Part shown: positions 1-9,805 of the stretch, one piece after another
Layout of the letters: each line of letters opens with the position of its first letter
Numbering within the stretch: position 1 is the first letter of the stretch
NCBI RefSeq assembly: GCF_003435815.1
Contig: NZ_QTUV01000003.1
Location: 65,297-129,296, forward strand
Direction of reading: 5' to 3'
Source of the DNA: Dorea sp. AM10-31
Lineage (GTDB): Bacteria > Bacillota > Clostridia > Lachnospirales > Lachnospiraceae
DNA length: 64,000 nucleotides
The notes under the pieces: model-generated
What the model saw: the letters and a program-made list of their open reading frames with translations, nothing else
The model's database searches: none
Told to the model about the DNA's origin: nothing
Made by a program: the position numbers and the translations under genes

Positions 1-2
1 TT

Positions 3-86
3 GAAATTCCTGACAGACACGGAACCGGACGAAAAAAAGATTTTATCACTTCGTATGTAAATGAGGCAATCGGACTGAAGTTATAG
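3..86 (+). CDS. V-type ATP synthase subunit F, C-terminal end (partial)
   Basis: The window opens inside a reading frame that encodes 27 residues, ending GRKKDFITSYVNEAIGLKL, before a TAG stop. Its place directly before subunit E and A of a V-type ATPase, and the basic GxGRK-type tail, fit the end of the small central-stalk subunit F (NtpG type), which couples the rotor to the catalytic head. The fragment is too short to identify from sequence alone, so the call is mostly from context. The next gene starts about 20 bases downstream, so the two are co-transcribed. Confidence 0.5.
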   Translation, partial: EIPDRHGTGRKKDFITSYVNEAIGLKL

Positions 87-106
87 ATAGGAAGAAGGTG
101 GCATGC

Positions 107-694
107 TTGACATTAGAGGAGAAAATAAAGCATCTTCGCACGAAGGCGATGGAAGAAGCCCGTGGCGAAGGAAATGCAATCATCAAACAGCATGAGGATG
201 CGCTCCGGCAGCTTGCAAAGCAGCATGAAGAAGAGGTGAAACGTCAGGTAGAGACGCGGATCAAAGCAGAGCAGGTAAGTGCAAAGCAGCAGCTCAATAT
301 GGCAATGTCAAAGGCGCAGCTCGAATTGAAAAGAGAGATCAGCGCGACGCAATTTGAATTAAAAAAAGAACTGTTTCAGGAAGTGGAAGAAAAACTGAAT
401 GATTATATGCAGACACCACAGTATCAGGCACTTCTTGTTACTTATATAGAAAAGGCTGCCGGATTTGCAGATGGAAAAGAGATGACGATATATCTTAATC
501 CGTCGGATGCAAGATGGAAAGATTATTTGGAAGAGCATACCGGCATGAAACTTACGATCAGTAAAGAAGATTTTATTGGCGGGGTGCGCGCGGTAATTCA
601 TGAAAGAAATATATTAGTTGACTATGCGTTTAAGGGAGCGCTGGAAAATGAATCCCATAAATTCTCATTCAAGGGAGGTGCGGGAATTGACTAG
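107..694 (+). CDS. ntpE: V-type ATP synthase subunit E
   Basis: Peripheral stalk subunit that links the catalytic A3B3 head to the membrane part of the V-type ATPase. The protein (about 195 residues) begins with a long charged, glutamine- and lysine-rich coiled coil over roughly the first 110 residues and ends in a small globular domain, the typical E-subunit plan. I prefer the TTG at 107 because AAGGTGG lies five bases before it; the GTG at 98 would add three residues but has its Shine-Dalgarno too close. The stop overlaps the start of subunit A by 8 bases, a sign of translational coupling. Confidence 0.88.
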   Translation: MTLEEKIKHLRTKAMEEARGEGNAIIKQHEDALRQLAKQHEEEVKRQVETRIKAEQVSAKQQLNMAMSKAQLELKREISATQFELKKELFQEVEEKLNDYMQTPQYQALLVTYIEKAAGFADGKEMTIYLNPSDARWKDYLEEHTGMKLTISKEDFIGGVRAVIHERNILVDYAFKGALENESHKFSFKGGAGID

Positions 695-2459
695 CGAAAA
701 GACTGGAAAGATATATGGCATTAATGGCCCCGTTATCTATCTGAAAGGGAAGAATGGATTTAAAATGTCGGAGATGGTCTATGTCGGAAAGGAACGCCTT
801 GTCGGTGAGGTGATTTCTCTGGATAAAGATCTGACAACGATCCAGGTATACGAGGAGACATCGGGACTGCGTCCGGGAGAAGAAGTTACGGCATCGGGCG
901 CTGCTGTCTCTGTGACACTGGCTCCGGGAATACTAAATAACATATTTGATGGAATCGAACGACCGCTTGAGAGAATCGCAGAATCAGGAGGTGCATTTAT
1001 CACACGTGGTGTCAGCGTGGACGAACTGGATAAAGAAAAATTATGGGATACACATATGACAGTGGGTATCGGTGATCTGGTGCACGGAGGAATGATTATT
1101 GCAGAAGTTCCGGAAACGCGTGCAATCGTGCATAAATGCATGGTGCCACCGGATGTAGAAGGAAAAGTAATTTCGGTTGTACCGGATGGACAGTATACGA
1201 TCAAGGATACGCTGATAACACTGGAGCTTGCGGATGGAACATTAAAAGAACTGTCAATGACACAGAGATGGCCGATCCGTGTACCGCGGCCGGTATCGGA
1301 ACGGTATCCGGCAAGCGTACCGCTTGTAACCGGACAGAGAATTCTGGATACCATGTTCCCGATTGCAAAGGGCGGAACCGCCGCAATTCCTGGAGGATTC
1401 GGAACCGGAAAGACGATGACACAGCATCAGATCGCAAAATGGTCCGATGCAGATATTATTATTTATATCGGATGTGGAGAGCGTGGAAATGAGATGACAC
1501 AGGTTCTGGAAGAATTTTCCGAGCTGGTCGATCCGAAATCCGGCAATCCTCTGATGGATAGGACAGCGCTGATCGCAAATACTTCTAATATGCCGGTAGC
1601 TGCCCGTGAAGCATCTATTTATACCGGACTCACCCTGGCAGAGTATTATCGTGATATGGGGTATGATGTGGCGATTATGGCAGATTCTACTTCACGATGG
1701 GCAGAGGCACTGCGTGAACTGTCCGGACGACTGGAAGAGATGCCGGCAGAAGAGGGATTTCCGGCTTATCTTGCATCCAGACTGTCCGCATTCTATGAGC
1801 GTGCAGGTATGATGCAGACATTAAATGGAGCAACCGGATCAGTATCGATCATCGGTGCAGTATCGCCACAGGGTGGAGATTTCTCTGAACCGGTCACACA
1901 GAATACAAAGCGTTTCGTGCGCTGCTTCTGGGGACTGGATAAATCGCTGGCGTATGCGAGACATTTCCCGGCAATCCACTGGCTGTCCAGCTACAGTGAA
2001 TATCTGAACGATTTAAGTGGATGGTATTCGGATCACGTATCGCCGAAGTTTGTAGATTACCGGAATCGTCTGATGGCAATTCTGAATCAGGAGAGCAGTC
2101 TGATGGAGATTGTAAAACTGATCGGTGGCGATGTACTTCCGGATGATCAGAAACTGATTTTGGAAATTGCAAGAGTGATCCGTCTTGGATTCTTGCAGCA
2201 GAATGCATTCCACAAAGATGATACATGCGTTTCGCTGGAGAAACAGTTTAAGATGATGGATGTTATTTTATATTTATATAAGAAAAGCCGGAGGCTGGTT
2301 GCGATGGGTATGCCGATGTCTGTGCTGAAAGCCGAAGGGATTTACGAAAAGGTAATCGCTATTAAATATGATGTGCCGAACGATAACCTGCAGCTTTTGG
2401 ATCTGTATAAACGGGATATTGACGAGTTCTACGATCGTGTCGTAGAGAAGAATGCATAA
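687..2459 (+). CDS. ntpA: V-type ATP synthase catalytic subunit A
   Basis: Catalytic, nucleotide-hydrolysing subunit of the cytoplasmic V1 head. The 590-residue product has the usual length of the family. It contains the P-loop GGFGTGKT at residues 236-243, the 'nonhomologous region' insert typical of A subunits before it, the GERGNEM motif that carries the catalytic glutamate, and the SRWAEALRE segment. The start is the TTG at 687, preceded by GGGAGG, rather than the upstream in-frame ATGs, which lie inside subunit E and have no ribosome binding site. It is followed after 14 bases by subunit B. The pump exports H+ or Na+, or makes ATP; the ion cannot be told because subunit K is outside the window. 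Confidence 0.96.
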   Translation: MTSEKTGKIYGINGPVIYLKGKNGFKMSEMVYVGKERLVGEVISLDKDLTTIQVYEETSGLRPGEEVTASGAAVSVTLAPGILNNIFDGIERPLERIAESGGAFITRGVSVDELDKEKLWDTHMTVGIGDLVHGGMIIAEVPETRAIVHKCMVPPDVEGKVISVVPDGQYTIKDTLITLELADGTLKELSMTQRWPIRVPRPVSERYPASVPLVTGQRILDTMFPIAKGGTAAIPGGFGTGKTMTQHQIAKWSDADIIIYIGCGERGNEMTQVLEEFSELVDPKSGNPLMDRTALIANTSNMPVAAREASIYTGLTLAEYYRDMGYDVAIMADSTSRWAEALRELSGRLEEMPAEEGFPAYLASRLSAFYERAGMMQTLNGATGSVSIIGAVSPQGGDFSEPVTQNTKRFVRCFWGLDKSLAYARHFPAIHWLSSYSEYLNDLSGWYSDHVSPKFVDYRNRLMAILNQESSLMEIVKLIGGDVLPDDQKLILEIARVIRLGFLQQNAFHKDDTCVSLEKQFKMMDVILYLYKKSRRLVAMGMPMSVLKAEGIYEKVIAIKYDVPNDNLQLLDLYKRDIDEFYDRVVEKNA

Positions 2460-2473
2460 AGGGGGAGTAAGTT

Positions 2474-3880
<1,407 letters not shown>

Positions 3881-3937
3881 GAAATAATTTTATTTCTATG
3901 ACAGAGACCAGAATGAAAGCAGAAAAGGAGGCAGAGT

Positions 3938-4552
3938 ATGGATCCGAGAGAATTTCCTACAAAAGGAAACTTAATGCTTGCCAAAAACTCGCTGGCACTG
4001 GCGCATCAGGGCTATGATCTGATGGATAAGAAGCGGAATATTCTGCTCAAAGAGCTGATGTCACTGATTGATGAGGCAAAGGATATTCAGGAAGAGATTG
4101 ACCAGACATTTACAAAAGCATATGCATGCCTGCAGCGTGCGAATATCGAGCATGGAATCAGCAAAGTGCGGGAACTGGCATTTACCGTGCCGATCGAAGA
4201 TTCTATCCGCATCCAGACGCGGAGTATTATGGGAACAGAGATCCCGCATGTCAAATACGATGCAAAGCAGAATGATCTGACGTATTCGTTCAGTACAACG
4301 AGAGAGTCGATCGATATTGCGCGAGAAGCATTCCGGGAAGTGAAAGATCTGACCATCAAATTGTCGATGGTGGAGAATGCGGCGTATCGTCTGGCAACGA
4401 ATATTAAAAAGACACAGAAACGTGCCAATGCGCTTAAGAATATTACGATTCCGATGTACAGCAATCTGGTATACACGATCAGCAATGCGCTGGAGGAAAA
4501 AGAAAGGGAAGAGTTTACCAGATTGAAGGTGATTAAGCGGATGAAGTCGTAG
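3938..4552 (+). CDS. ntpD: V-type ATP synthase subunit D
   Basis: Central rotor shaft of the V1 motor. The 204-residue protein begins PTKGNLMLAKNSLALAHQGY, the family signature start, and is almost entirely alpha-helical with long N- and C-terminal coiled-coil helices. AAAGGAGG precedes the ATG by seven bases. It ends the V-ATPase operon: the sequence afterwards drops sharply in GC and no further ATPase gene follows. No clear intrinsic terminator is seen directly behind it. Confidence 0.94.
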   Translation: MDPREFPTKGNLMLAKNSLALAHQGYDLMDKKRNILLKELMSLIDEAKDIQEEIDQTFTKAYACLQRANIEHGISKVRELAFTVPIEDSIRIQTRSIMGTEIPHVKYDAKQNDLTYSFSTTRESIDIAREAFREVKDLTIKLSMVENAAYRLATNIKKTQKRANALKNITIPMYSNLVYTISNALEEKEREEFTRLKVIKRMKS

Positions 4553-4641
4553 AGGATTATATAATAATGAAATATAAGAAAAAGACTTGACAATTTTTGC
4601 GTGGGGGGGAGACTAAAACTAAAAAAGGGAGGCACAGGGGA

Positions 4642-5277
4642 ATGAAAAAGTATAAAAAATATTTTATCATTACACTTATGTTAGCGTTCGTGTTTAGTTT
4701 TAGTTTTACTTCTTTACCGGTTTCAGCTGCATCAAAATATGGAACATATGGTAGAAGAACATATTACTATACTGTATCAAAAGCTAAGAATATTAGAATT
4801 GAAAAAAGAGGTAAAGCTGTTGGCAAGTATTTAAATGAATGGATGGAAGGCGGCGTGAAATTAGCTGTGAGCTATGCAATGGGAAATTATTCGATTCCAT
4901 TTAGTATTGTCGAAATAATGGTTGGAGATGGTGGCGTTAAATATGATAAAAAATCATATTCATCCTATGTTTTTCAGGCAAAATATACGACAAGAAATAT
5001 TTTTTATTATCAGGACAATGCAAAGAAAAAGAAAAAAGTAGTACTTTCTGATGAAAAAGGTGTAGCAGATGTGTTTTATGAATTTCATCCAGTTGGAGTT
5101 GGTTTTAAAAAGTCGACATATACTAAAAAATTAAAAAGTAAAGCAACCGTTAAAACAACTTATTATGATAAAAAGTCAAGGAACTTGGAAAGATGTAATA
5201 TATTGGCAAATCATAATACAAAAGAAATGTGGACAATATCTTCAGAGCTTCTGACAGAAAAGTGGAGAAAAAAATAG
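4642..5277 (+). CDS. Secreted protein of unknown function
   Basis: I do not recognise the family. The 211-residue product starts with a clear signal peptide: a lysine-rich n-region (MKKYKKYF), a hydrophobic core and a likely cleavage after VSAA. The mature part is rich in lysine, tyrosine and serine and looks beta-rich, with KKSYSSYVFQAKY and LKSKATVKTTYYDKK stretches. The ATG at 4642 is chosen because GGGAGG lies nine bases before it; an earlier in-frame ATG at 4597 would prepend 15 charged residues ahead of the signal peptide. Codon use is much more AT-rich than in the ATPase genes before it, suggesting separate ancestry. Confidence 0.6.
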   Translation: MKKYKKYFIITLMLAFVFSFSFTSLPVSAASKYGTYGRRTYYYTVSKAKNIRIEKRGKAVGKYLNEWMEGGVKLAVSYAMGNYSIPFSIVEIMVGDGGVKYDKKSYSSYVFQAKYTTRNIFYYQDNAKKKKKVVLSDEKGVADVFYEFHPVGVGFKKSTYTKKLKSKATVKTTYYDKKSRNLERCNILANHNTKEMWTISSELLTEKWRKK

Positions 5278-5312
5278 CTCTAAAAGGAGTTGTCTCTTGT
5301 TGAGGGAAAATA

Positions 5313-5762
5313 ATGAAAAAAAGAATTTTAATGTGCATAAGTACTGTTGTTGTAGTTGGAATTATAGCAATAATTATAGTTTTGAATGGACATACGACAT
5401 TGGTAAGACAAATAGACAAAAATTTAGGTTCATCAACAAAATGGAAAATTATATCTGTCGAAAAAATGGAGAGTGATGAGAATCCAATTGTACATGACAC
5501 AGATTTGCAGACGGTAATATATAAGAATCTTATTGATGAAATTAAAAAAACAAAGATGAAGCGTAAACGCAGAGAATTAGGGATGGAAATAAAAAAGCCA
5601 CTCTATACAATGACAGTTTCTTCGGATAATGACTATATAACATTTACTGTAAATAATGAAGGTGAAATTCACTTAAATCAAACAGATATAACATATATTA
5701 TTTTAAACGAAAATTCAAAACTATATGATGTACTCAAACAAAATTTTGGCTTGAAAAAATGA
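5313..5762 (+). CDS. Small membrane-anchored or secreted protein, unknown
   Basis: Family not recognised. The product is 149 residues with one N-terminal hydrophobic segment (about residues 5-27) that could be a signal anchor, since no clean cleavage site follows. The remaining 120 residues are soluble, lysine-rich and probably extracytoplasmic, ending in alternating polar and hydrophobic residues. It follows the preceding secreted protein by 35 bases in the same AT-rich patch, so the two are probably expressed together. A hairpin terminator at 5795-5840 closes the pair. Confidence 0.55.
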   Translation: MKKRILMCISTVVVVGIIAIIIVLNGHTTLVRQIDKNLGSSTKWKIISVEKMESDENPIVHDTDLQTVIYKNLIDEIKKTKMKRKRRELGMEIKKPLYTMTVSSDNDYITFTVNNEGEIHLNQTDITYIILNENSKLYDVLKQNFGLKK

Positions 5763-5787
5763 TTAAAAGAGATAACAAAATAGTTAA

Positions 5788-6273
5788 GTGAAAGAAAACA
5801 GCTACGATATACTGTTGTGTAAGTATATTGTAGCTGTTTTAGCTGTCAGGGCATCCCCACTTTCTCTGGAACTTTTAATATGGCAGCTCCCGTTTACGCT
5901 GATGTTGACAGTTGTGCATGAATTGATTCACGGAATTACATGGGGAATATTTGCAGAAAAACATTTTCAATCTATAAATTTTGGCGTGATCTGGAAGATG
6001 CTGACGCCGTACTGCCATTGTTCGGTACCACTTAAGAAATGGCAGTATGTATTGGGAGCGGCAATGCCAACACTGGTTCTTGGAGCAGGGTTGGGAGTAG
6101 TGGCAATCATGACAGGCAATCTTGTGTGCCTTTATCTTGCGGAATTTATGACTCTCGGCGGCGGTGGAGATTTTTTGATTATTATGAAAATATTACGATA
6201 TCACTCTGACAAGGAAGACCAGGTATATTATGACCATCCATATGAATGTGGAGTTGTTGTTTTTGAAAAATAG
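5788..6273 (+). pseudogene. DUF3267 family membrane metalloprotease-like protein, probably 5'-truncated
   Basis: The open frame encodes 161 residues. From about residue 40 it matches DUF3267: a VVHELIHGITW segment with an HExxH zinc-protease-like motif (HELIH), a TPYCHCSVPLKKWQY block, two or three membrane helices, a GGGGDF motif and a DHPYECG tail. The first 18 codons, however, lie in the terminator hairpin at 5795-5840, and there is no ribosome binding site or convincing start after it. Complete members carry an extra N-terminal membrane stretch of tens of residues before HExxH. I infer a deletion that joined the terminator of the upstream unit to the middle of this gene. It may still be transcribed but is unlikely to make a normal protein. 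Confidence 0.6.
5795..5840 (+). terminator. Intrinsic terminator, 18-bp stem
   Basis: AAAACAGCTACGATATAC (5795-5812) pairs with GTATATTGTAGCTGTTTT (5823-5840) around a 10-base loop, with one G-U pair; the arms end in A4 and T4. This is a good rho-independent terminator for the two-gene unit before it and could act in both directions. It overlaps the apparent 5' end of the DUF3267 reading frame, which argues that frame has no genuine start. Confidence 0.8.
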
Positions 6274-6498
6274 AACAAAAAAGAAATAAAAATAAGTTGA
6301 AAAGATGATTTGATAGTGCTAAACTCCTATAAAAGCATCTTTTTCTTTTGCGCTTTTAAGCGTGTCTTATTCATATCTAAAGTATCTGAAAGGAATTCAT
6401 GCTTTTAAATTTCACTAATAACAGCAGGAGTCCTGAAGGTACTAACGAAGACCGCACAATTTCTTGTGAAGGACTCAGAATAAAGAAGGGAGTATTTC
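6274..6498. other. Intergenic stretch with two inverted repeats
   Basis: No gene is visible. AAAAGATG (6300-6307) and CATCTTTT (6336-6343) can pair around a 28-base loop and are followed by T's, a weak terminator candidate. Closer to the next gene GAGTCCT (6428-6434) and AGGACTC (6470-6476) form an inverted repeat bracketing about 35 bases just upstream of the Rpn-type nuclease gene; it could be an operator or leader hairpin. GAAGGGAG before 6499 is the ribosome binding site. Confidence 0.4.
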
Positions 6499-7443
6499 AT
6501 GAGAAAAAACAGAGAGTACAAAAGTGATGTATTTTCCATGTTAATGGAAAGCAAAGAAAATGCGCTGGAAGTTTACAATGCATTAAACGATTCGGAATAT
6601 ACCAATCCGGAGGAAGTGGAGATTGTTCAGTTGGAGCGGGGCGTGTCGCTCTCCATTCGGAATGATGCTTCATTCATTATTGATATGAACATCAATTTTT
6701 ATGAGCATCAATCCACATACAATCCCAATATGCCACTTCGAAGTTTAATCTATTTTGTAAATACATTGCAGGACTGGCTGAAAGATAATGACAAGGATCT
6801 ATTCAGCAGAAGACAAATACAGATACCGACACCGCATTTTATCGTATTTTATAATGGGACACAAAAAAGAACGGAATACGAAGAAATGAGACTGTCGGAT
6901 TCGTTTTACCACAAAGCCGAAGAACTGCAGATAGAGATCATCTGCAAAGTTTATAATATCAATCCGGAAAACAATCAGATTTTGAAAAGAAAATCAGCAG
7001 TACTGGAAGGATATACATATTTTGTGGAAAAGGTAAGGGAGAATCAAAGGCAGGGAATGAATCTGGAAGAGGCTGTGGACAGTGCGATAAATGATTGTAT
7101 AACGAATCATATATTGGAAGATTTTTTCAGAAGCAGGAAGGATGAAGTGAAGAAAATGACACATCTGGATTATACGTGGGAAAAGCGGGAAAGGTTAATA
7201 CGCATGGAAGAATATGCAGATGGCGAAGCGGCTGGAATACAGAAAGGCGAAGCCGCTGGAATACGGAAGGGCAAGATTGATTCGCTGATGGAAATCTTGC
7301 AGGAACTTGGCGATATTCCGGAAGTACTTCAAACCCGGATTGAATCAGAAAAAGACCTGCAGGTTTTAACGAGCTGGCTGAAAGCAGCCGCGAGAGCAGA
7401 CTCTTTGAAAGAATTTCGAGAGAAAACAGGTTTGAATATTTAA
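6499..7443 (+). CDS. Rpn family recombination-promoting nuclease / PD-(D/E)XK transposase-like protein
   Basis: The 314-residue protein has the layout of the Rpn/YhgA-like group: an N-terminal PD-(D/E)XK nuclease-type domain (about residues 1-190, with the conserved DMNINFYEHQSTYNPNMPLRSL block), followed by a helical region and a C-terminal charged tail. The tail holds a near-perfect duplication of GEAAGIQKGEAAGIRKG, encoded by a 24-bp direct repeat at 7222-7269. E. coli relatives act as RecA-independent recombination-promoting endonucleases, and such genes are often multicopy in Lachnospiraceae. It stands alone between hairpins with no partner genes. No flanking terminal inverted repeats were found, so I do not call a mobile element. 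Confidence 0.8.
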   Translation: MRKNREYKSDVFSMLMESKENALEVYNALNDSEYTNPEEVEIVQLERGVSLSIRNDASFIIDMNINFYEHQSTYNPNMPLRSLIYFVNTLQDWLKDNDKDLFSRRQIQIPTPHFIVFYNGTQKRTEYEEMRLSDSFYHKAEELQIEIICKVYNINPENNQILKRKSAVLEGYTYFVEKVRENQRQGMNLEEAVDSAINDCITNHILEDFFRSRKDEVKKMTHLDYTWEKRERLIRMEEYADGEAAGIQKGEAAGIRKGKIDSLMEILQELGDIPEVLQTRIESEKDLQVLTSWLKAAARADSLKEFREKTGLNI

Positions 7444-7513
7444 CGGTACTGCACCGTGGGTTTAGTCCGGAAATTATTTAAGCTATAAAATAAAAATTGT
7501 AACTAGTATGAAT

Positions 7514-7560
7514 GAAAAGAGATTGGCGTATCAGTTGAATGATATGCCAATCTCTTTTTC
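7514..7560. terminator. Bidirectional intrinsic terminator
   Basis: GATTGGCGTATCA (7521-7533) pairs with TGATATGCCAATC (7540-7552) around a 6-base loop, and the stem is extended by AAAAGA and TCTTTTT on either side. It lies between convergent genes (Rpn nuclease, plus; proC, minus) and can serve both. Confidence 0.85.
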
Positions 7561-7613
7561 AATCAATTCAGATTATGTAAGAAAAATATCATACTACAAT
7601 TTAATATTCTGGA

Positions 7614-8411
7614 TTATAACTGTCTGGATCTTTCAGCAGCAGCCTTGATACATTCCATAACCGAAGCGCGCATGCCGCCACGTTCCAGTGCTTCGCAGCC
7701 TTCGATGGTAGTTCCGGCAGGGGAAGTTACCATATCTTTTAAAGCACCCGGATGGATATCCATCTCAAGAAGCATCTTTGCAGTTCCAAGGCAGGTCTGC
7801 TCTGCAAGGCGGTATGCAGTAGCGCGAGGAAGTCCCTGTTTTACGCCACCGTCTGCCATTGCTTCGATGAACATTGCAACATAAGCCGGACCGCCACCGT
7901 TTAATGCGCAGGCTGCATCGATGAGATGCTCCGGAAGGAGTTCAACAACACCGATAGAGCTGTAGATGGATTTGGCGATTTCCATTTCATCTTCTTTGAA
8001 ATCATTGTCAGAGCAAAGAGCAAATGCTCCTGCAAATACCATCGCCGGAGTATTTGGAAGAAGGCGCAGGATTCTAGGTGTACCATCGATCATAGCCTGA
8101 AGTCTTTCGACTGTTACACCGGCTACGATAGACATCATTGCTTTACCGTCCAGTGCTTTTTTGCACTGCTCTAAAGCTTCTGCGGCATTCTGAGGTTTAA
8201 CGGCAAGTAAAATAATGTCGCTGTTCTTGCAGACATCTTCATCGTCTGCCGCGAGATTGACACCCCAGCCGTTTGCTTTTTCCATCATGGCAGGGTTAAT
8301 GTCGTAAACGTATACATTCTCTTTTGCGAGTACACCGCTTTCCAGTGCGCCGTAGAGGATCGCGCCTCCCATGTTTCCGCATCCGATGACTCCGATTTTC
8401 TTTGTTACCAT
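7614..8411 (-). CDS. proC: Pyrroline-5-carboxylate reductase
   Basis: Last step of proline synthesis: NAD(P)H-dependent reduction of delta-1-pyrroline-5-carboxylate to L-proline in the cytosol. The 265-residue protein has the N-terminal Rossmann motif GVIGCGNMGGAI (residues 7-18) and the family block LNGGGPAYVAMFIEAMADGGVKQG with the TSPAGTT loop that shapes the dimer and substrate site. GGAGGT lies eight bases before the ATG. No proA or proB is adjacent. It is separated from the amidohydrolase gene upstream by about 80 bases containing a hairpin, so it probably has its own transcript. Confidence 0.95.
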   Translation of the reverse strand: MVTKKIGVIGCGNMGGAILYGALESGVLAKENVYVYDINPAMMEKANGWGVNLAADDEDVCKNSDIILLAVKPQNAAEALEQCKKALDGKAMMSIVAGVTVERLQAMIDGTPRILRLLPNTPAMVFAGAFALCSDNDFKEDEMEIAKSIYSSIGVVELLPEHLIDAACALNGGGPAYVAMFIEAMADGGVKQGLPRATAYRLAEQTCLGTAKMLLEMDIHPGALKDMVTSPAGTTIEGCEALERGGMRASVMECIKAAAERSRQL

Positions 8412-8461
8412 AATAATCGACCTCCTAAATCAAAATGTTTAATATGAATTATTATCAGACA

Positions 8462-8491
8462 GATTGTGTCGCGCGCTGCGCGTTCACAATC
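8462..8491 (-). terminator. Hairpin at the 3' end of the amidohydrolase gene
   Basis: GATTGTG (8462-8468) and CACAATC (8485-8491) enclose a GC-rich inner pairing (GCGC/GCGC). On the minus strand it overlaps the stop codon of the amidohydrolase and lies before proC. The following bases are not U-rich, so termination would be partial; it may rather stabilise the message. Confidence 0.45.
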
Positions 8492-9803
8492 AGGCATCTG
8501 TATTCTTAAATTCTTCCCAGGCAGCAGTCAGTTTGTCCGGGGTTTCTAACAGCAGCTTTGTCCCTTCTGCTATACAGCGTGCAGCGTAAAGCATACCTTT
8601 GTGTCCGATACTCATGCCTGCCTGCTTTGCGGCAGCCCAGTGATGCAGAGACGTACCGCGGCACATGGTAGCAGCACTGATGGTGATGAGAGGAACGGTG
8701 TGGCTGACTTCCGTAGCGTCTGTACCGATGAAGATCGGAACAGGTTCCGGCTCCAGCGGTTCCAGTCCTTTGAAATAAATCCCGTCATTTTCCAACCCGG
8801 CTTCTTTACTGAGTTCGGCGGCAAATGTCAGTTCATCTTCGGTATATTCCGGAGTCGGGATATGTGTCATTGCCTCATAGTACAGCTCTGCAAGCACACG
8901 GTTGACTTTCATCTCTTTACAGCTGGTGACCAGTTCAATATCTACGGTTGTATCTGTCATCATGGCAGCACCGCGTGCACATTTATCCACACGTGCACTG
9001 GCATCTTCTGTGCGGGAACGCTTGAAAGAACGGATGAAATAATTCGTCTTTGCAAGATCCGGAACAACATTTGACGGGATTCCGTTATCGACATATGCAT
9101 AATGCATACGGACTTCATCCGGCACATGTTCACGCAGATAATTTACACCGATATTCATAAGTTCGGCTGCATCCAGAGCGCTTCGCCCTTCCTGCGGAGA
9201 TTTGGCGGCATGTGCGCTGACTCCGTGGAAAGTATAATTTTTCACATCCTGGGACATCCAGATATCGTTGCTGATCCGGTTCCGGTCAAATGGATGCCAT
9301 GTTACGGCAACATCCAGGCCATCAAAGACGCCGGCTTTGTTCATAACAATCTTGCCGGACATGATCTCTTCAGCAGGACAACCGTAGACGCAGATCGTGC
9401 CGGGAATCTGTTCTGTTTCCATATGATTTTTCAGTGCGCAGGCGGCTCCGATTACGGCAGTGCCCAGTAAGTTATGACCGCAGGCATGTCCGACACCGGG
9501 AAGTGCATCGTATTCTGCGAGAAATCCAAGGATTGGTTTTCCTGTGCCCCAGGTTGCGGTAAAGGCAGTCTCAATATTTGCAGTTCCGCTTGAAACAGTA
9601 AATCCCTGTTCCTGTAAATAAGTACTTAAACGCACCGAAGATTTTTGTTCTTGATAGGCAAGTTCCGGATTGGCAAATATGTAATTTGCCGTATCAATTA
9701 ATTCTGCCTGATGTGTTTTAAGCCAGTCTGCTACAATGTTACGGCTGGCGGAAGATTCGGAACAAATTTCTTCACTGAAATGATTGATCGTAGAATCTGT
9801 CAT
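8490..9803 (-). CDS. M20 family amidohydrolase, AbgB-like
   Basis: Zinc-dependent amidase of the M20D/AbgB type, 437 residues. Visible are the metal-binding block GVGHACGHNLLG (residues about 107-118), the second-shell CPAEE segment with the catalytic glutamate pair, and a dimerisation domain starting at HGVSAHAAKSP. AbgB cleaves p-aminobenzoyl-glutamate; relatives remove acyl or carbamoyl groups from amino acids. It is two bases downstream of an ATC-hydrolase-family gene, so the two form an operon. That pairing recalls the route from 2-amino-thiazoline-4-carboxylate via S- or N-carbamoyl-cysteine to cysteine, in which the second enzyme is also an amidohydrolase; for this organism it is inference. 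Confidence 0.88.
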   Translation of the reverse strand: MTDSTINHFSEEICSESSASRNIVADWLKTHQAELIDTANYIFANPELAYQEQKSSVRLSTYLQEQGFTVSSGTANIETAFTATWGTGKPILGFLAEYDALPGVGHACGHNLLGTAVIGAACALKNHMETEQIPGTICVYGCPAEEIMSGKIVMNKAGVFDGLDVAVTWHPFDRNRISNDIWMSQDVKNYTFHGVSAHAAKSPQEGRSALDAAELMNIGVNYLREHVPDEVRMHYAYVDNGIPSNVVPDLAKTNYFIRSFKRSRTEDASARVDKCARGAAMMTDTTVDIELVTSCKEMKVNRVLAELYYEAMTHIPTPEYTEDELTFAAELSKEAGLENDGIYFKGLEPLEPEPVPIFIGTDATEVSHTVPLITISAATMCRGTSLHHWAAAKQAGMSIGHKGMLYAARCIAEGTKLLLETPDKLTAAWEEFKNTDA

Positions 9804-9805
9804 AT

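Noticed and set aside
4584..4641. TTGACA with a G7 run as promoter of the secreted-protein pair
   Set aside because: A TTGACA is present at about 4587, but no acceptable -10 lies 16-18 bases downstream.
6499..7443. Insertion sequence around the Rpn-type gene
   Set aside because: No terminal inverted repeats or target duplications could be paired around it, and Rpn proteins are often chromosomal stand-alone genes.
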